Below, in pieces: positions 8,796 through 17,102 of a stretch of 56,540 nt of DNA. The stretch comes from FEN-1099 sp964511015 (GTDB lineage: Bacteria > Lernaellota > Lernaellaia > Lernaellales > Lernaellaceae), in assembly GCA_964511015.1 (NCBI GenBank), contig CAZEDX010000021.1, positions 1 through 56,540 of the forward strand. The letters run 5' to 3'. The first letter of the stretch is position 1. Each line of letters begins with the position of its first letter. The position numbers and the translations under genes are program-made. A model generated the notes under the pieces. It ran no database searches. It was not told the origin of the DNA and worked only from the letters and a program-made list of their open reading frames with translations.

Positions 8796-9466
8796 TGCGC
8801 GCCCCCTTGAGCGAACAAGGCCAGGATCTCGTTGGTGCCCGCGACATAGGCGTGACCGGCGGCCAAGGTGGACAACGCCGCAAGGTGTTGCGCCTCATTG
8901 GGCGCCACACAGGCATCGGCCACGACAATCGGCACCTGATTCAATGCCGCGGCACCAAAGGCCGTCGCCGCCACACAGAGTTGGGTCTGAACGCCGGCCA
9001 ATACGACCGCGTCGCAATGCCGGAACCACGTCGCCACCCCGGGGTTGGACCAGGCGGAGTGCTGGTCTTTCTCAAATATCCGGGCCGCGGGGAAACGAAA
9101 TATCCATTCCGACATCAGTTCGCTCAGCGGATCGGCGGAGCGGAGCAGGCGTGGAAAAAAATGCTCGAAGGTGCTGGAGACGGAGGCGGAGTAGTGTACA
9201 TGGCGAGTAAAAGCAACCGGCCGTCCGGCGGCGAGGAAGGTTCGAATGAGTTGCTGGCAACACACCGCGCTGGCCGGCCAAGCCGGCAAAAACGCTGGAG
9301 AAAGCGGATCGCAAAACAGGCGCTGGAGGTCCAGCACCAACAATCCGAGGCGCAAACGCGGATCCAGCGACGCCCGTCCGCGCATGCCGGTCAGGGTACG
9401 CAACCAAGAGGCACAGCGAGCGGGTAACTCATCGGGAACGACGTAGGCGGAACGCAGCAGTGTCAT
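8792..9466 (-). CDS. isochorismatase-family cysteine hydrolase
   Basis: Isochorismatase-fold hydrolase of 224 residues with the expected catalytic triad: Asp46 (LLVLDLQRLF), Lys133 (FEKDQHSAW) and Cys164 (AGVQTQLCV). The family includes nicotinamidases, N-carbamoyl amidases and true isochorismatases; the sequence does not show which. Conserved spacing around the triad suggests an active enzyme. It is the first gene of a compact trio with the flavoprotein (4-nt overlap) and the RlmN-like radical SAM gene. A GAAAGGAG lies about 13 nt before the ATG, rather far. No menaquinone or siderophore genes are nearby to support an isochorismate substrate. Confidence 0.8.
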   Translation of the reverse strand: MTLLRSAYVVPDELPARCASWLRTLTGMRGRASLDPRLRLGLLVLDLQRLFCDPLSPAFLPAWPASAVCCQQLIRTFLAAGRPVAFTRHVHYSASVSSTFEHFFPRLLRSADPLSELMSEWIFRFPAARIFEKDQHSAWSNPGVATWFRHCDAVVLAGVQTQLCVAATAFGAAALNQVPIVVADACVAPNEAQHLAALSTLAAGHAYVAGTNEILALFAQGGAQ

Positions 9467-9608
9467 CGGCGTAACGCGCTCCTTTCGGCCGAGGCCGGAA
9501 TAGTAACTGAGCGCAGCCGGGATGGTTCTCAGTGGAACCTGACATAGCTGCGGCGGCTTTCATAGCAGAAACCGACCAGCTTGTCCATGGATGATGGAGC
9601 GAACCGCC

Positions 9609-10646
9609 TTAGGGGCGCGCGGCCTCGGCGGCAAAGATCTTATCGAGATTGCACTGTGGTGGACCCCAGTGCCGGGCCAGTTCGCCGACAATGGCGCGGG
9701 CCAACAGGCGATGGCCGTGCGGGTTGGGATGCACCAGGTCGGCGAACGGGTTGCGCCCGGCCTCGAACTCGGGGCGGAACAGTGCGACCTCGTCCACCTC
9801 TCCGGCGTTGGCGGCGTAGTCAAGGTAGCAGGTCATTGGCACAACGCGGTCATGCTGTATGCCGGCGCTGACAATCGGAACAACGAATCCGCCCCCCGCC
9901 TCCGCCCGGCGCCGGAGCGCATCGCGGTTGGCGAAGAAATCGGTGACGCTCACCCGGTTGCGCACAACCGGTTGGCCGCTGCCGCCCAGCTTGATGCGGC
10001 GGCTGACGTAGCTCAGGTTCACGTTGCGCAACATGCGGTACAGCGTGCTATGCTGATAGAACCAACGATGAAGTTGTAGGCTCCAACGGGGCATGACTGC
10101 CCAGTCTTTGTCTTGCCGGATCGGCGCAACCGTCATGTCGTTAGCGCCGAAGTAGAAAATCAACACGTCCGGCTGCACCAGATCCCAGGTGGTCTCCATC
10201 AACAACCGCCCCTGGTAACTGCTGTACCCGTGCCGGCCGAAGTTGAGCACCTCGATCTTCCGGTCGGGCCAACATTGCGGCAACACGCGCTGCAGCACCT
10301 GCGGATACGGCTGGTCCGGACGCACTTCGGCGCCGATGGTCGAACTGTCGCCGAGCGCGACGATGCGCGTCACTCCCGCCGACTTCGGTCCTACTGGTCC
10401 GGCCAGATTGTAGTTGGTCGGGGACAGCGGATATACATGTGCGCCCAGCGTGATGTATTCGTCCCACTTGTAGTCGCCGTGGCCGATGGGGTTGTAGAGC
10501 CACCGGTCGGAATAGGTCACGTCACCGGTGTTGATGGACAGGCCCGACCAACGCAACGCCAGTTCGGCTCCGCCGAATGCGAGCAGCACAACAACCAAAG
10601 CGAAGACGAGGCGTTTGATGATCTTGCGCGCTCGTACTTCGCTCAT
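9609..10646 (-). CDS. membrane-anchored SGNH/GDSL hydrolase
   Basis: A 345-residue protein with one N-terminal TM helix (about 10-28) and a periplasmic SGNH domain. Block I is ALGDSST (Ser101), block III is FGAND (Asn169) and block V is DLVHPNPHGH near 308-317, giving the catalytic Asp-x-x-His pair. The FGRHGYSSYQG segment fits the block II Gly region. Such proteins often act as esterases or acyltransferases on cell-surface polysaccharides. It lies immediately downstream of asd on the same strand and 142 nt upstream of the isochorismatase-fold gene. A GAGGGG lies before the ATG. Confidence 0.75.
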   Translation of the reverse strand: MSEVRARKIIKRLVFALVVVLLAFGGAELALRWSGLSINTGDVTYSDRWLYNPIGHGDYKWDEYITLGAHVYPLSPTNYNLAGPVGPKSAGVTRIVALGDSSTIGAEVRPDQPYPQVLQRVLPQCWPDRKIEVLNFGRHGYSSYQGRLLMETTWDLVQPDVLIFYFGANDMTVAPIRQDKDWAVMPRWSLQLHRWFYQHSTLYRMLRNVNLSYVSRRIKLGGSGQPVVRNRVSVTDFFANRDALRRRAEAGGGFVVPIVSAGIQHDRVVPMTCYLDYAANAGEVDEVALFRPEFEAGRNPFADLVHPNPHGHRLLARAIVGELARHWGPPQCNLDKIFAAEAARP

Positions 10647-10680
10647 CGGGGCCCCTCGACACGTCGCCCGCGCGACGCGG

Positions 10681-11706
10681 CTACAAATAGCGGTCGATCA
10701 ACAACTGCGCGATCTGCACCGCGTTGGTCGCTGCACCCTTGCGCAGGTTGTCCGCCACGACCCACAGGTTCAAGCCGTGCTCGACTGTTTCGTCGCGCCG
10801 GATGCGACCGACGAATACCTCGTCGCGACCGGCCGCCATGATGTTGAGCGGGTACAGTTTGCGTGACGGGTCGTCCACCACTTCGACCCCCGGAAACGCG
10901 GCAAGCAGTTCGCGCGCGCGGTCGGGCGAAAGGTCGCGTTCGAATTCGACATTCACCGCCTCGGCGTGGCAGGCAAAGGTCGGCACACGGCAGGTCACCG
11001 CAGGCGACACCTTAATCGCCGGGTCGAGGATCTTGTGCGTTTCCCACACCATCTTCATTTCTTCCTTGGTGTAGGCGTTGTCCAAAAAGACGTCGATCTG
11101 CGGCAGGCAGTTGAACGCGATCTGGTGCGGAAAGACCTCGATGTTGACCGATTGCTGGTTGAACAGCGCAATCGACTGGTTGGCCAATTCGTCCATCGCC
11201 CGCCGCCCGGCGCCCGAGGTGGACTGATAGGTTGCCACAACCACGCGCTTGATGCGCGCTTCGTCGTGCAACGGCTTGAGGGCGACCACCATTTGGATGG
11301 TCGAGCAGTTGGGATTGGCGATGATCCGGCGCGCTGGGTAGTCGGCCACGGCATCCGGATTGACTTCGGGCACCACCAGCGGCACGTCGTCGTCGTAGCG
11401 GAAGGCCGAGGTGTTGTCGATCACCACGGCTCCGGCGTTCGCCGCCAACGGCGCGAACTGCCGGCTGACCGACGCGCCGGCCGAGAACAACGCAATGTCG
11501 ACGCCGCGAAAGCTGTCATCCTTCAGCTCCTGCACGCGAGCGGTCAGGTCGCCGCATTCGACCATTTCGCCGGCGCTGCGCGCGCTGGCCAACGGCCGCA
11601 ATTCCGCCACCGGGAACTCACGTTGGGCGAGCACCTCGAGCATTTGTTGTCCGACGGCGCCGGTCGCGCCGACGACGGCCACGTTGTAACTGGATTTCTT
11701 GCCCAT
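10681..11706 (-). CDS. asd: aspartate-semialdehyde dehydrogenase
   Basis: Catalyses NADPH-dependent reduction of aspartyl-4-phosphate to aspartate semialdehyde, the branch point to lysine/diaminopimelate, threonine and methionine. The NADP loop is GATGAVG at 13-19, the catalytic Cys134 is in NPNCST, and the substrate region SGAGRRAMDEL and the late FVGRIRRD follow in family order. At 341 residues it has normal length. GGAGG lies 6 nt before ATG 11706. It follows pssA by 32 nt in the same run, while the first enzyme of the pathway, aspartate kinase, sits at the far end of the window. Confidence 0.95.
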   Translation of the reverse strand: MGKKSSYNVAVVGATGAVGQQMLEVLAQREFPVAELRPLASARSAGEMVECGDLTARVQELKDDSFRGVDIALFSAGASVSRQFAPLAANAGAVVIDNTSAFRYDDDVPLVVPEVNPDAVADYPARRIIANPNCSTIQMVVALKPLHDEARIKRVVVATYQSTSGAGRRAMDELANQSIALFNQQSVNIEVFPHQIAFNCLPQIDVFLDNAYTKEEMKMVWETHKILDPAIKVSPAVTCRVPTFACHAEAVNVEFERDLSPDRARELLAAFPGVEVVDDPSRKLYPLNIMAAGRDEVFVGRIRRDETVEHGLNLWVVADNLRKGAATNAVQIAQLLIDRYL

Positions 11707-11738
11707 GTTTTACCTCCGGCGGATGGATGGAAAGTACG

Positions 11739-12638
11739 TCAGACCGGATTGACCTCCGCCGGCGAGTTTTTGTTCCGGCCCCGGGTCCACAACCAGCGAA
11801 TCGGTGCCGAAAGCGCGTAGCCCACGGCGAGCAGGAAGAGAGTCTTGACCGGTTCCTCGAACACCACAATCAGCGCGATGATCACCACGATCAACGTGCC
11901 GAATGGATGCCGCTTGAGCAGGTCGACTTCTTTAAAACTCGGGTAGTGGAAGCGGCTGATCATCATCAGCGCCACCACCAGCGTCAGGAAGAGGAACGGC
12001 CAGAACACCAAGGCGGTGCATTGATCGCTGAGCCAGCCTAGGTCGAACATGAGCAGCACGGTGAACACCATTACCGCGGACGCCGGCGGCGAGGCCAGAC
12101 CCTGGAACACGCCCTTGGGCAGATTCTCAGTGGTGATGTTGAAACGCGCCAGGCGCAACGCCGCACAAATGACGTACAACAGCGCCACGGCCCAGCCCAG
12201 GCCCGGTCGGGAGCCCCAACGGAGCGCAAAGTTGTATATCAACGCTGCCGGCGCCACCCCGAAGCTGATGAGATCGGCCAGCGAGTCGTACTGCATGCCG
12301 AAGGAACTGGTTGTCTTGGTCAAGCGCGCCACGCGACCGTCCAAGCCGTCGAAGATCGCCGCAACGACAATCGCCCAGGCGGCACGAATGAAGTAGTCGA
12401 TGCCGGGCTTCGGGTTGATGAAAGCGCCGAACGACATGGAAATACTGTAGAAGCCGGCCATCAGACTCATCGAGGTCAGCAAATTGGGCAGCAGGAAGAA
12501 GCCTTTGCGAGGCCCTTCCCGCAGTTGCTCTTCACCTTCCTCGGGTTGTTCTGCCGACCGTCCGGTTTCGTCCAAACGCTTGCGCCGGCGCAGCCGGTTG
12601 TGCAACCTACCTTTGGGCCGCGGCGTTTTCTCCGTCAT
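11739..12638 (-). CDS. pssA: CDP-diacylglycerol-serine O-phosphatidyltransferase
   Basis: Integral membrane enzyme that makes phosphatidylserine from CDP-diacylglycerol and serine. It holds the complete CDP-alcohol phosphotransferase signature D-G-x2-A-R-x8-G-x3-D-x3-D (Asp100, Asp118 and Asp122 as key acids), followed by several TM helices. The start is ATG 12638 because GGGAGG lies 7 nt upstream; an earlier in-frame ATG at 12671 has no such site. Even so, the gene overlaps the end of psd by about 30 nt. A basic N-tail of about 45 residues precedes the first helix. Placement just after psd fits consecutive steps of phosphatidylethanolamine synthesis. Confidence 0.92.
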   Translation of the reverse strand: MTEKTPRPKGRLHNRLRRRKRLDETGRSAEQPEEGEEQLREGPRKGFFLLPNLLTSMSLMAGFYSISMSFGAFINPKPGIDYFIRAAWAIVVAAIFDGLDGRVARLTKTTSSFGMQYDSLADLISFGVAPAALIYNFALRWGSRPGLGWAVALLYVICAALRLARFNITTENLPKGVFQGLASPPASAVMVFTVLLMFDLGWLSDQCTALVFWPFLFLTLVVALMMISRFHYPSFKEVDLLKRHPFGTLIVVIIALIVVFEEPVKTLFLLAVGYALSAPIRWLWTRGRNKNSPAEVNPV

Positions 12639-13284
12639 GAGGCATCCTCCCGATGACCGTCGATCCGCCAAACACGCGATCCCCCCGGAGCACGTCGATC
12701 GTCGAACCGAACGGCAGATACAAATCCACCCGCGAACCGAAACGAATCAGACCGTAGCGTTGGCCGCGGATCAGTTCATCGCCCGGCCGCGGATAGGTGA
12801 CAATGCGGCGCGCCAGCATGCCGGCGATCTGTACCATCACCACGCGCTGGCGGTCGGGCGTCTCCAGCACGACGGCGCATTGCTCGTTGTGCTCCGACGC
12901 CTTGGCGTCAGAGGCCACGTAATAGCGCCCGGGCCGATAGCGCACTTCGCGCACGCGACCGCTGACCGGCACGCGATTCACATGCACATTGAACGGGCTC
13001 ATGAAAATGCAGACGCGACGGCAACGGCCCAGGCCGAAGCGCTGATCTTCAAGTTCCTCGACCGCCACCACCTCTCCGTCGGCCGGAGAAGCGATCAGTC
13101 CTTCGCCGGTGGGGATGACGCGTTCGGGATTACGGAAGAACGCCACCACAAACACCGTCAGTAGCAGCCAGACGGCCAACAGCCAGCAAGGGGCGGAAAG
13201 CAGCCACAGAAGCGCTAGCAGAACCAGAGCGGCAATGATGAACGGCTGCCCTTCGCGCAAAACAATCGTATTGCGGTTGCGCAT
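12607..13284 (-). CDS. psd: phosphatidylserine decarboxylase proenzyme (short form)
   Basis: Converts phosphatidylserine to phosphatidylethanolamine with a pyruvoyl cofactor made by self-cleavage. Residues 13-50 form one or two TM helices, then FRNPER and SPADGEV mark the family. The cleavage site is Gly183-Ser184 in IRFGSRVDLYLP, giving an alpha chain of about 42 residues; this FGS form is typical of the short (about 220 residue) class and differs from the LGST of E. coli. The 3' end overlaps pssA. The Shine-Dalgarno before ATG 13284 is distant (GGAG about 13 nt away). Confidence 0.93.
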   Translation of the reverse strand: MRNRNTIVLREGQPFIIAALVLLALLWLLSAPCWLLAVWLLLTVFVVAFFRNPERVIPTGEGLIASPADGEVVAVEELEDQRFGLGRCRRVCIFMSPFNVHVNRVPVSGRVREVRYRPGRYYVASDAKASEHNEQCAVVLETPDRQRVVMVQIAGMLARRIVTYPRPGDELIRGQRYGLIRFGSRVDLYLPFGSTIDVLRGDRVFGGSTVIGRMPHDGENAAAQR

Positions 13285-13355
13285 GTATCTTCGCTACTCC
13301 GTGCGCGGGCGAACGGTGGTTCACCCGAACGGGCCGGTGCGCCTCGCTGGGCGCC

Positions 13356-13580
13356 CTACTGTTTCTTCAATTCGGCCGCCAACCGGGTGATGCGGTCGCG
13401 GCTGGCCAGCTTGCGCTTGCTCAGCTCCTTGCGCTCCATCTCCTCGGCGGGGGTCCGCACGTGGCGTTTATCGAGCGCAGTCACCTTTTTGTCAAGTTCC
13501 GCATGCTCCTCGAGCAGCCGGCGCAGCTCGGGATGTTGCGCGGCCAAGCGCTGAAGGTCCGGATCGTCACGCAACGGCAT
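13356..13580 (-). CDS. YdcH/DUF465-family small coiled-coil protein
   Basis: Small (74 residues), highly charged, all-helical protein with the DUF465 pattern: LAAQHPELRRLLEEHAEL, then DKKV, then KELSKRKLASRDRI. The function of this family is not established. AAAGGAG lies 5 nt before ATG 13580 and only 2 nt before a second ATG at 13583, so the inner start is preferred; the tsaB stop codon overlaps it by one base. It sits between tsaB and psd in the envelope run. Confidence 0.75.
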   Translation of the reverse strand: MPLRDDPDLQRLAAQHPELRRLLEEHAELDKKVTALDKRHVRTPAEEMERKELSKRKLASRDRITRLAAELKKQ

Positions 13581-14266
13581 CATGACTCCTTTACGGCGAA
13601 TTTCGGATTCAGCTCCGCATCAGAGGCTCGCACATAGTGTGCCACCAGCCCCCGCTGACCCTCGCGATACAGGCGTTCACCCAGCAAACCAACGCCCACG
13701 GCTCGAGGATAGCACAGCGCGCCGGGCACCAACAACGCATCGGGCTTGGCCGCCAGAATTTCCGCGCCAAACAACTCGGCGCCGTCGCCGGCGAACAAGC
13801 ACGGTCCGGCGATGCCGGCGGCGTAGTCGCGCGCGTGCGTCGATACGTCCGCGGTCAACCGCGTCACGCCACCTCGTCCGTCGGGTTGGAATTGCGCGGC
13901 AAAGACCTGGCTCTTGCGCGCGTCGATCATGGCGCAGACGGGCGCGGTCGCAAAGGCGAAGCCCAACGCGAGCGCTTCCAAGGCGTTGACGCCGATGAGC
14001 GGCTTGTCCGCCGCGAAGGCCAGGCCTTTGGCGGTGGAGATGCCGATGCGCAACCCGGTGAAGCTGCCCGGCCCGGCGGCGCCGGCGATCAAGGCCAGAT
14101 CGTTGATGTGCCACCCGGCATCCGCCAGCAAGCGGTCGATCGATGGCAACAAACGCTCGGAATGGGTGGCGGTGACATCGAGCACGTAAGCGCTGACCAA
14201 AGCGCCGTCTTGCAGCAAGGCGACCGACCCGGCCCGTGTGCAGGTGTCGAGGGCGAGAACCTTCAT
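13580..14266 (-). CDS. tsaB: tRNA threonylcarbamoyladenosine biosynthesis protein TsaB
   Basis: Partner of TsaD in transferring the threonylcarbamoyl group to A37 of ANN-decoding tRNAs. Family landmarks are ALDTCTRAGSVAL at the start, HSERLLPSIDRLL, the GPGSFTGLRIGISTAKGLA stretch at about 66-84, and MIDARKSQVFAAQF. At 228 residues it is the usual length. It starts at the ATG of an ATGA overlap with rseP and shows no independent Shine-Dalgarno, so its translation is probably coupled. TsaD and TsaE are not in this window. Confidence 0.93.
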   Translation of the reverse strand: MKVLALDTCTRAGSVALLQDGALVSAYVLDVTATHSERLLPSIDRLLADAGWHINDLALIAGAAGPGSFTGLRIGISTAKGLAFAADKPLIGVNALEALALGFAFATAPVCAMIDARKSQVFAAQFQPDGRGGVTRLTADVSTHARDYAAGIAGPCLFAGDGAELFGAEILAAKPDALLVPGALCYPRAVGVGLLGERLYREGQRGLVAHYVRASDAELNPKFAVKES

Positions 14267-15930
14267 CCGAAGAAGCGGTCCTTCAGGTCAAACCAGACCC
14301 GGGACAGATCGTTGTAGAAGACCAGCAGAATCAGGGCGCCGATCAACGTCAGGCCCACCCGCTGCGCAATGCCGACCGCGCGTTCGCTCAGCGGCCGGCG
14401 GCGGACGCCCTCGATCGTCAGCAGAAACAGGAACCCGCCATCGAGCACAGGGATCGGGAAGAGATTGATGAACGCCAGGTTCAGGCTGATCACGGCCATG
14501 AAGAAGACGAAGGGGATCCACCCCATGCGCGCCGATTCGCCGGCGAGCTGGGCGATCAGAATCGGGCCGCCCAGACTGGTGGCCGGCGCTTTACCGATGA
14601 TCAGATAGAAGAAGCCTTTGATCGTCACCGCGGTCCAATGCCAGCTTTCGCTGAGGCCGCGCACGATGATTTTCAAGGGATTGTAGTAGCGTTCGACCTT
14701 GGTATCGACCGCCGAAAACAACAACTGCGGCGAGAGACCAAGGCGGCCGAAGCTGGTGACCTTGCCAAGCAGGTCACGGTCGGTCTTCTTTTCCGGCGTC
14801 GCGTTCAGCCTCACCGTTTGCCAGTTGCGACGGACATCGATGACCAACGACTTGCCGGCGTTTTCGCGCACCGTTTTGGCGAAATCCTCCCACGAAGTGA
14901 CCGGCGCACCATTCAGGGCGAGCAATCGGTCGCCGATCTGCAACCCGGCTTTCTGCGCCGGCGAACCATCGATCACACTCTGCACGTAGAATTCGCCCGC
15001 CTCCACGCCGAGGGTGGCGGCCGACCATGGTTTGGCGTCGGCCGCGGCCGGAACATGCGCCGTGAATGATGTCAGGGGCTCGGCGGCGGTGATGTTGTCT
15101 TCGCCCCGCGCCACCGTGATGGTCAGCGGACCGCTGTTCTGTGCCGCCAACACCCGGTCGAGATCGGCCAGGAAATGAATCGGCTGGCTGTTGACGGTAA
15201 GAATCAGATCGCCGGTTCGCAGGCCAGCCAGATGGGCGGGCGAGTCGGCGCTGGTGACACCGATCCAGGCTTTCGGACCGGTCTGGGACACACCGATCGA
15301 ACCACGTTCGGAATCGAAGCCGAAAATGTTCATCGCGGTGATTCGATCGGGGGTCACCGTAACGGTCAGCAGTTTGCCAGCGCGATCGACGGTCAAGCGG
15401 AGTTGTCGGCCGGGGTTTTCCGTGATCCGTTTCGAGAGCTGTTCCCAAAACTCCACATGGTCGCCGTTAACGGCAACAATACGGTCGCCGGCGCGCAGGC
15501 CGGCCTTGGCCGCCGGGCTGTCCGGCTCGACATCACCGATTAGCGTGGTCGGATTGGGCTGGCCAACCAGATAGACCAGACAGAACAGCATGACGGCCAA
15601 TAGCACATTCATCATCGGTCCGGCGGCGACGGTGATCGCGCGCTTGTAGACCGGCGCAGTGTTGAAGGCGACGGCGCGCAATTCGTCGGGCACCGGCTGG
15701 CCAGGTTCATCACCGACAAATTTGACGTAACCGCCAAACGGTATCCAGTTGATGCGGTATTCGATGCCGTTTCGCATTCTCTTGAACAAGGCGCGGCCGA
15801 ATCCAAGAGCGAAGCGCTCTATGCCCAGACCGAGCATCCGCCCGGCGGTGAAATGCCCGAGTTCGTGCACAAACACCACGATCGACAACAGCACGACGAA
15901 CCCGAAAACACTGCTCAGGAATGAAATCAA
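14263..15930 (-). CDS. rseP: RseP-type intramembrane site-2 metalloprotease with three PDZ domains
   Basis: Zinc intramembrane protease of the RIP family that cuts membrane-bound substrates such as anti-sigma factors. The zinc motif HELGH is at 22-26 in the first TM helix and the second motif, NLFPIPVLDGG, is near residue 500. Between them I count three PDZ-like modules: about 125-195 (PAAKAGLRAGDRI), 220-275 (PAHLAGLRTGDLI) and 305-378 (PAQKAGLQIGDRL). RseP of E. coli has two, and this protein is about 100 residues longer. The start is TTG 15930 with AGGAG 8 nt upstream. It sits in the standard place after dxr and overlaps tsaB by 4 nt. Confidence 0.9.
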   Translation of the reverse strand: MISFLSSVFGFVVLLSIVVFVHELGHFTAGRMLGLGIERFALGFGRALFKRMRNGIEYRINWIPFGGYVKFVGDEPGQPVPDELRAVAFNTAPVYKRAITVAAGPMMNVLLAVMLFCLVYLVGQPNPTTLIGDVEPDSPAAKAGLRAGDRIVAVNGDHVEFWEQLSKRITENPGRQLRLTVDRAGKLLTVTVTPDRITAMNIFGFDSERGSIGVSQTGPKAWIGVTSADSPAHLAGLRTGDLILTVNSQPIHFLADLDRVLAAQNSGPLTITVARGEDNITAAEPLTSFTAHVPAAADAKPWSAATLGVEAGEFYVQSVIDGSPAQKAGLQIGDRLLALNGAPVTSWEDFAKTVRENAGKSLVIDVRRNWQTVRLNATPEKKTDRDLLGKVTSFGRLGLSPQLLFSAVDTKVERYYNPLKIIVRGLSESWHWTAVTIKGFFYLIIGKAPATSLGGPILIAQLAGESARMGWIPFVFFMAVISLNLAFINLFPIPVLDGGFLFLLTIEGVRRRPLSERAVGIAQRVGLTLIGALILLVFYNDLSRVWFDLKDRFFG

Positions 15931-15932
15931 AT

Positions 15933-17102
15933 TCAGTTCTCCTGCCCGATGCTCGCTGCCAACCCGGTCGCCGCTTGGCGCGCCCTGGCGTCGGCCTCCA
16001 GTACGGCGGACAAATCCCGGGCCGGTCCGCCTGGCACCATCATAAGCACGTCCGCAATGATTTGCGAGATGTCATAGAACCCGATCCGCCCGTCCAAAAA
16101 GGCGCGGACGGCGACCTCGTTGGCGGCGTTGAGAATGGCCGGCGACAGTTCGCTTGCCGCCAGCGCCCGATAAGCCAGATCCAGACATGGGAATTTGACC
16201 CGGTCGACCTCGTGGAAGTTCAGCCGGCCGATGCGGGCCAGATCGAGGCGCGGCACGACGTCGGGCAAGCGTTCGGGATAGGTCAATGCGTAAGCGATGG
16301 GAGCTTTCATGTCGGGCACGCCCAACTGCGCGACCACCTGCCCGTCCTGAAATTCCACCATGCTATGCACGATGGATTCGGTATGGATGACCACGTCGAT
16401 CCGCTCCGGCGGCACACCAAACAACCAATGCGCTTCGATGACCTCGAGCCCTTTGTTCATCAGGGTGGCGGAATCGATGGTGATTTTCGGCCCCATGTTC
16501 CAGGTCGGGTGATTGAGCGCCTGGTCCTTGGTCACTTGCGCGATTCGGTCGCGGTCCCAGGTGCGGAAAGGGCCGCCACTGGCGGTCAACACGATGCGCC
16601 GCACGTCCTCGCGGCGGTGTCCTTCTAGCGACTGCATGACCGCCGCGTGCTCGGAGTCGACCGGCAACAACTGTACCCCGCGTTTTTCCACCTCGCGCAA
16701 CACCAGCGCTCCGGCCATCACCAGGGTTTCCTTGTTGGCCAGAGCAATGTTTTTGCCGGCTTCGATGGCCCGCCACGTCGGCAACAGGCCGGCGCTGCCG
16801 ACGATCGCCGATACGACGATTTCGGCCGCCGGATGCTGCGCCACCGCGCATGCGCCGTCTTCGCCGTGGCCGACGGTTGGGGCTTCAGCACCCAATAACG
16901 CGCGCAACCGCGCCGCGCCCTCGGCCGTACGCACGCTGACCGTGGTCGGCCGGAAGCGCCGCACCTGGTCCGCCATCAGTTCGATATTGTCACCCGCCGC
17001 CAGCGCGACGACGCGCAAACGGTCCGGATGTTTCGCCGCCACCTCAAGCGTGGAAACGCCGATGCTGCCCGTCGAGCCGAGAATGGCGACGTGTTTGGTC
17101 AT
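15933..17102 (-). CDS. dxr: 1-deoxy-D-xylulose 5-phosphate reductoisomerase
   Basis: Second step of the MEP isoprenoid pathway (DXP to 2-C-methylerythritol 4-phosphate). The NADPH motif GSTGSIG is at 9-15. The substrate and metal region PVDSEHAA, then TASGGPFR, WNMGPKITIDSATLMNKGLE, and PDMKAPIAYALTYPER follow in order. The start at ATG 17102 forms an ATGA overlap with cdsA; an in-frame upstream ATG at 17123 would lie inside cdsA and is less likely. The resulting 389 residues are normal. IspH, the last enzyme of the same pathway, is encoded as a fusion at 38251. Confidence 0.95.
   Translation of the reverse strand: MTKHVAILGSTGSIGVSTLEVAAKHPDRLRVVALAAGDNIELMADQVRRFRPTTVSVRTAEGAARLRALLGAEAPTVGHGEDGACAVAQHPAAEIVVSAIVGSAGLLPTWRAIEAGKNIALANKETLVMAGALVLREVEKRGVQLLPVDSEHAAVMQSLEGHRREDVRRIVLTASGGPFRTWDRDRIAQVTKDQALNHPTWNMGPKITIDSATLMNKGLEVIEAHWLFGVPPERIDVVIHTESIVHSMVEFQDGQVVAQLGVPDMKAPIAYALTYPERLPDVVPRLDLARIGRLNFHEVDRVKFPCLDLAYRALAASELSPAILNAANEVAVRAFLDGRIGFYDISQIIADVLMMVPGGPARDLSAVLEADARARQAATGLAASIGQEN

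Noticed and set aside
9529..9588. 19-codon minus-strand ORF (MDKLVGFCYESRRSYVRFH) upstream of the radical SAM operon, considered as a RiPP precursor
   Set aside because: No Shine-Dalgarno, no leader-like region or repeated core, and the radical SAM protein is RlmN-like rather than a peptide-maturing type with a SPASM or RRE domain.
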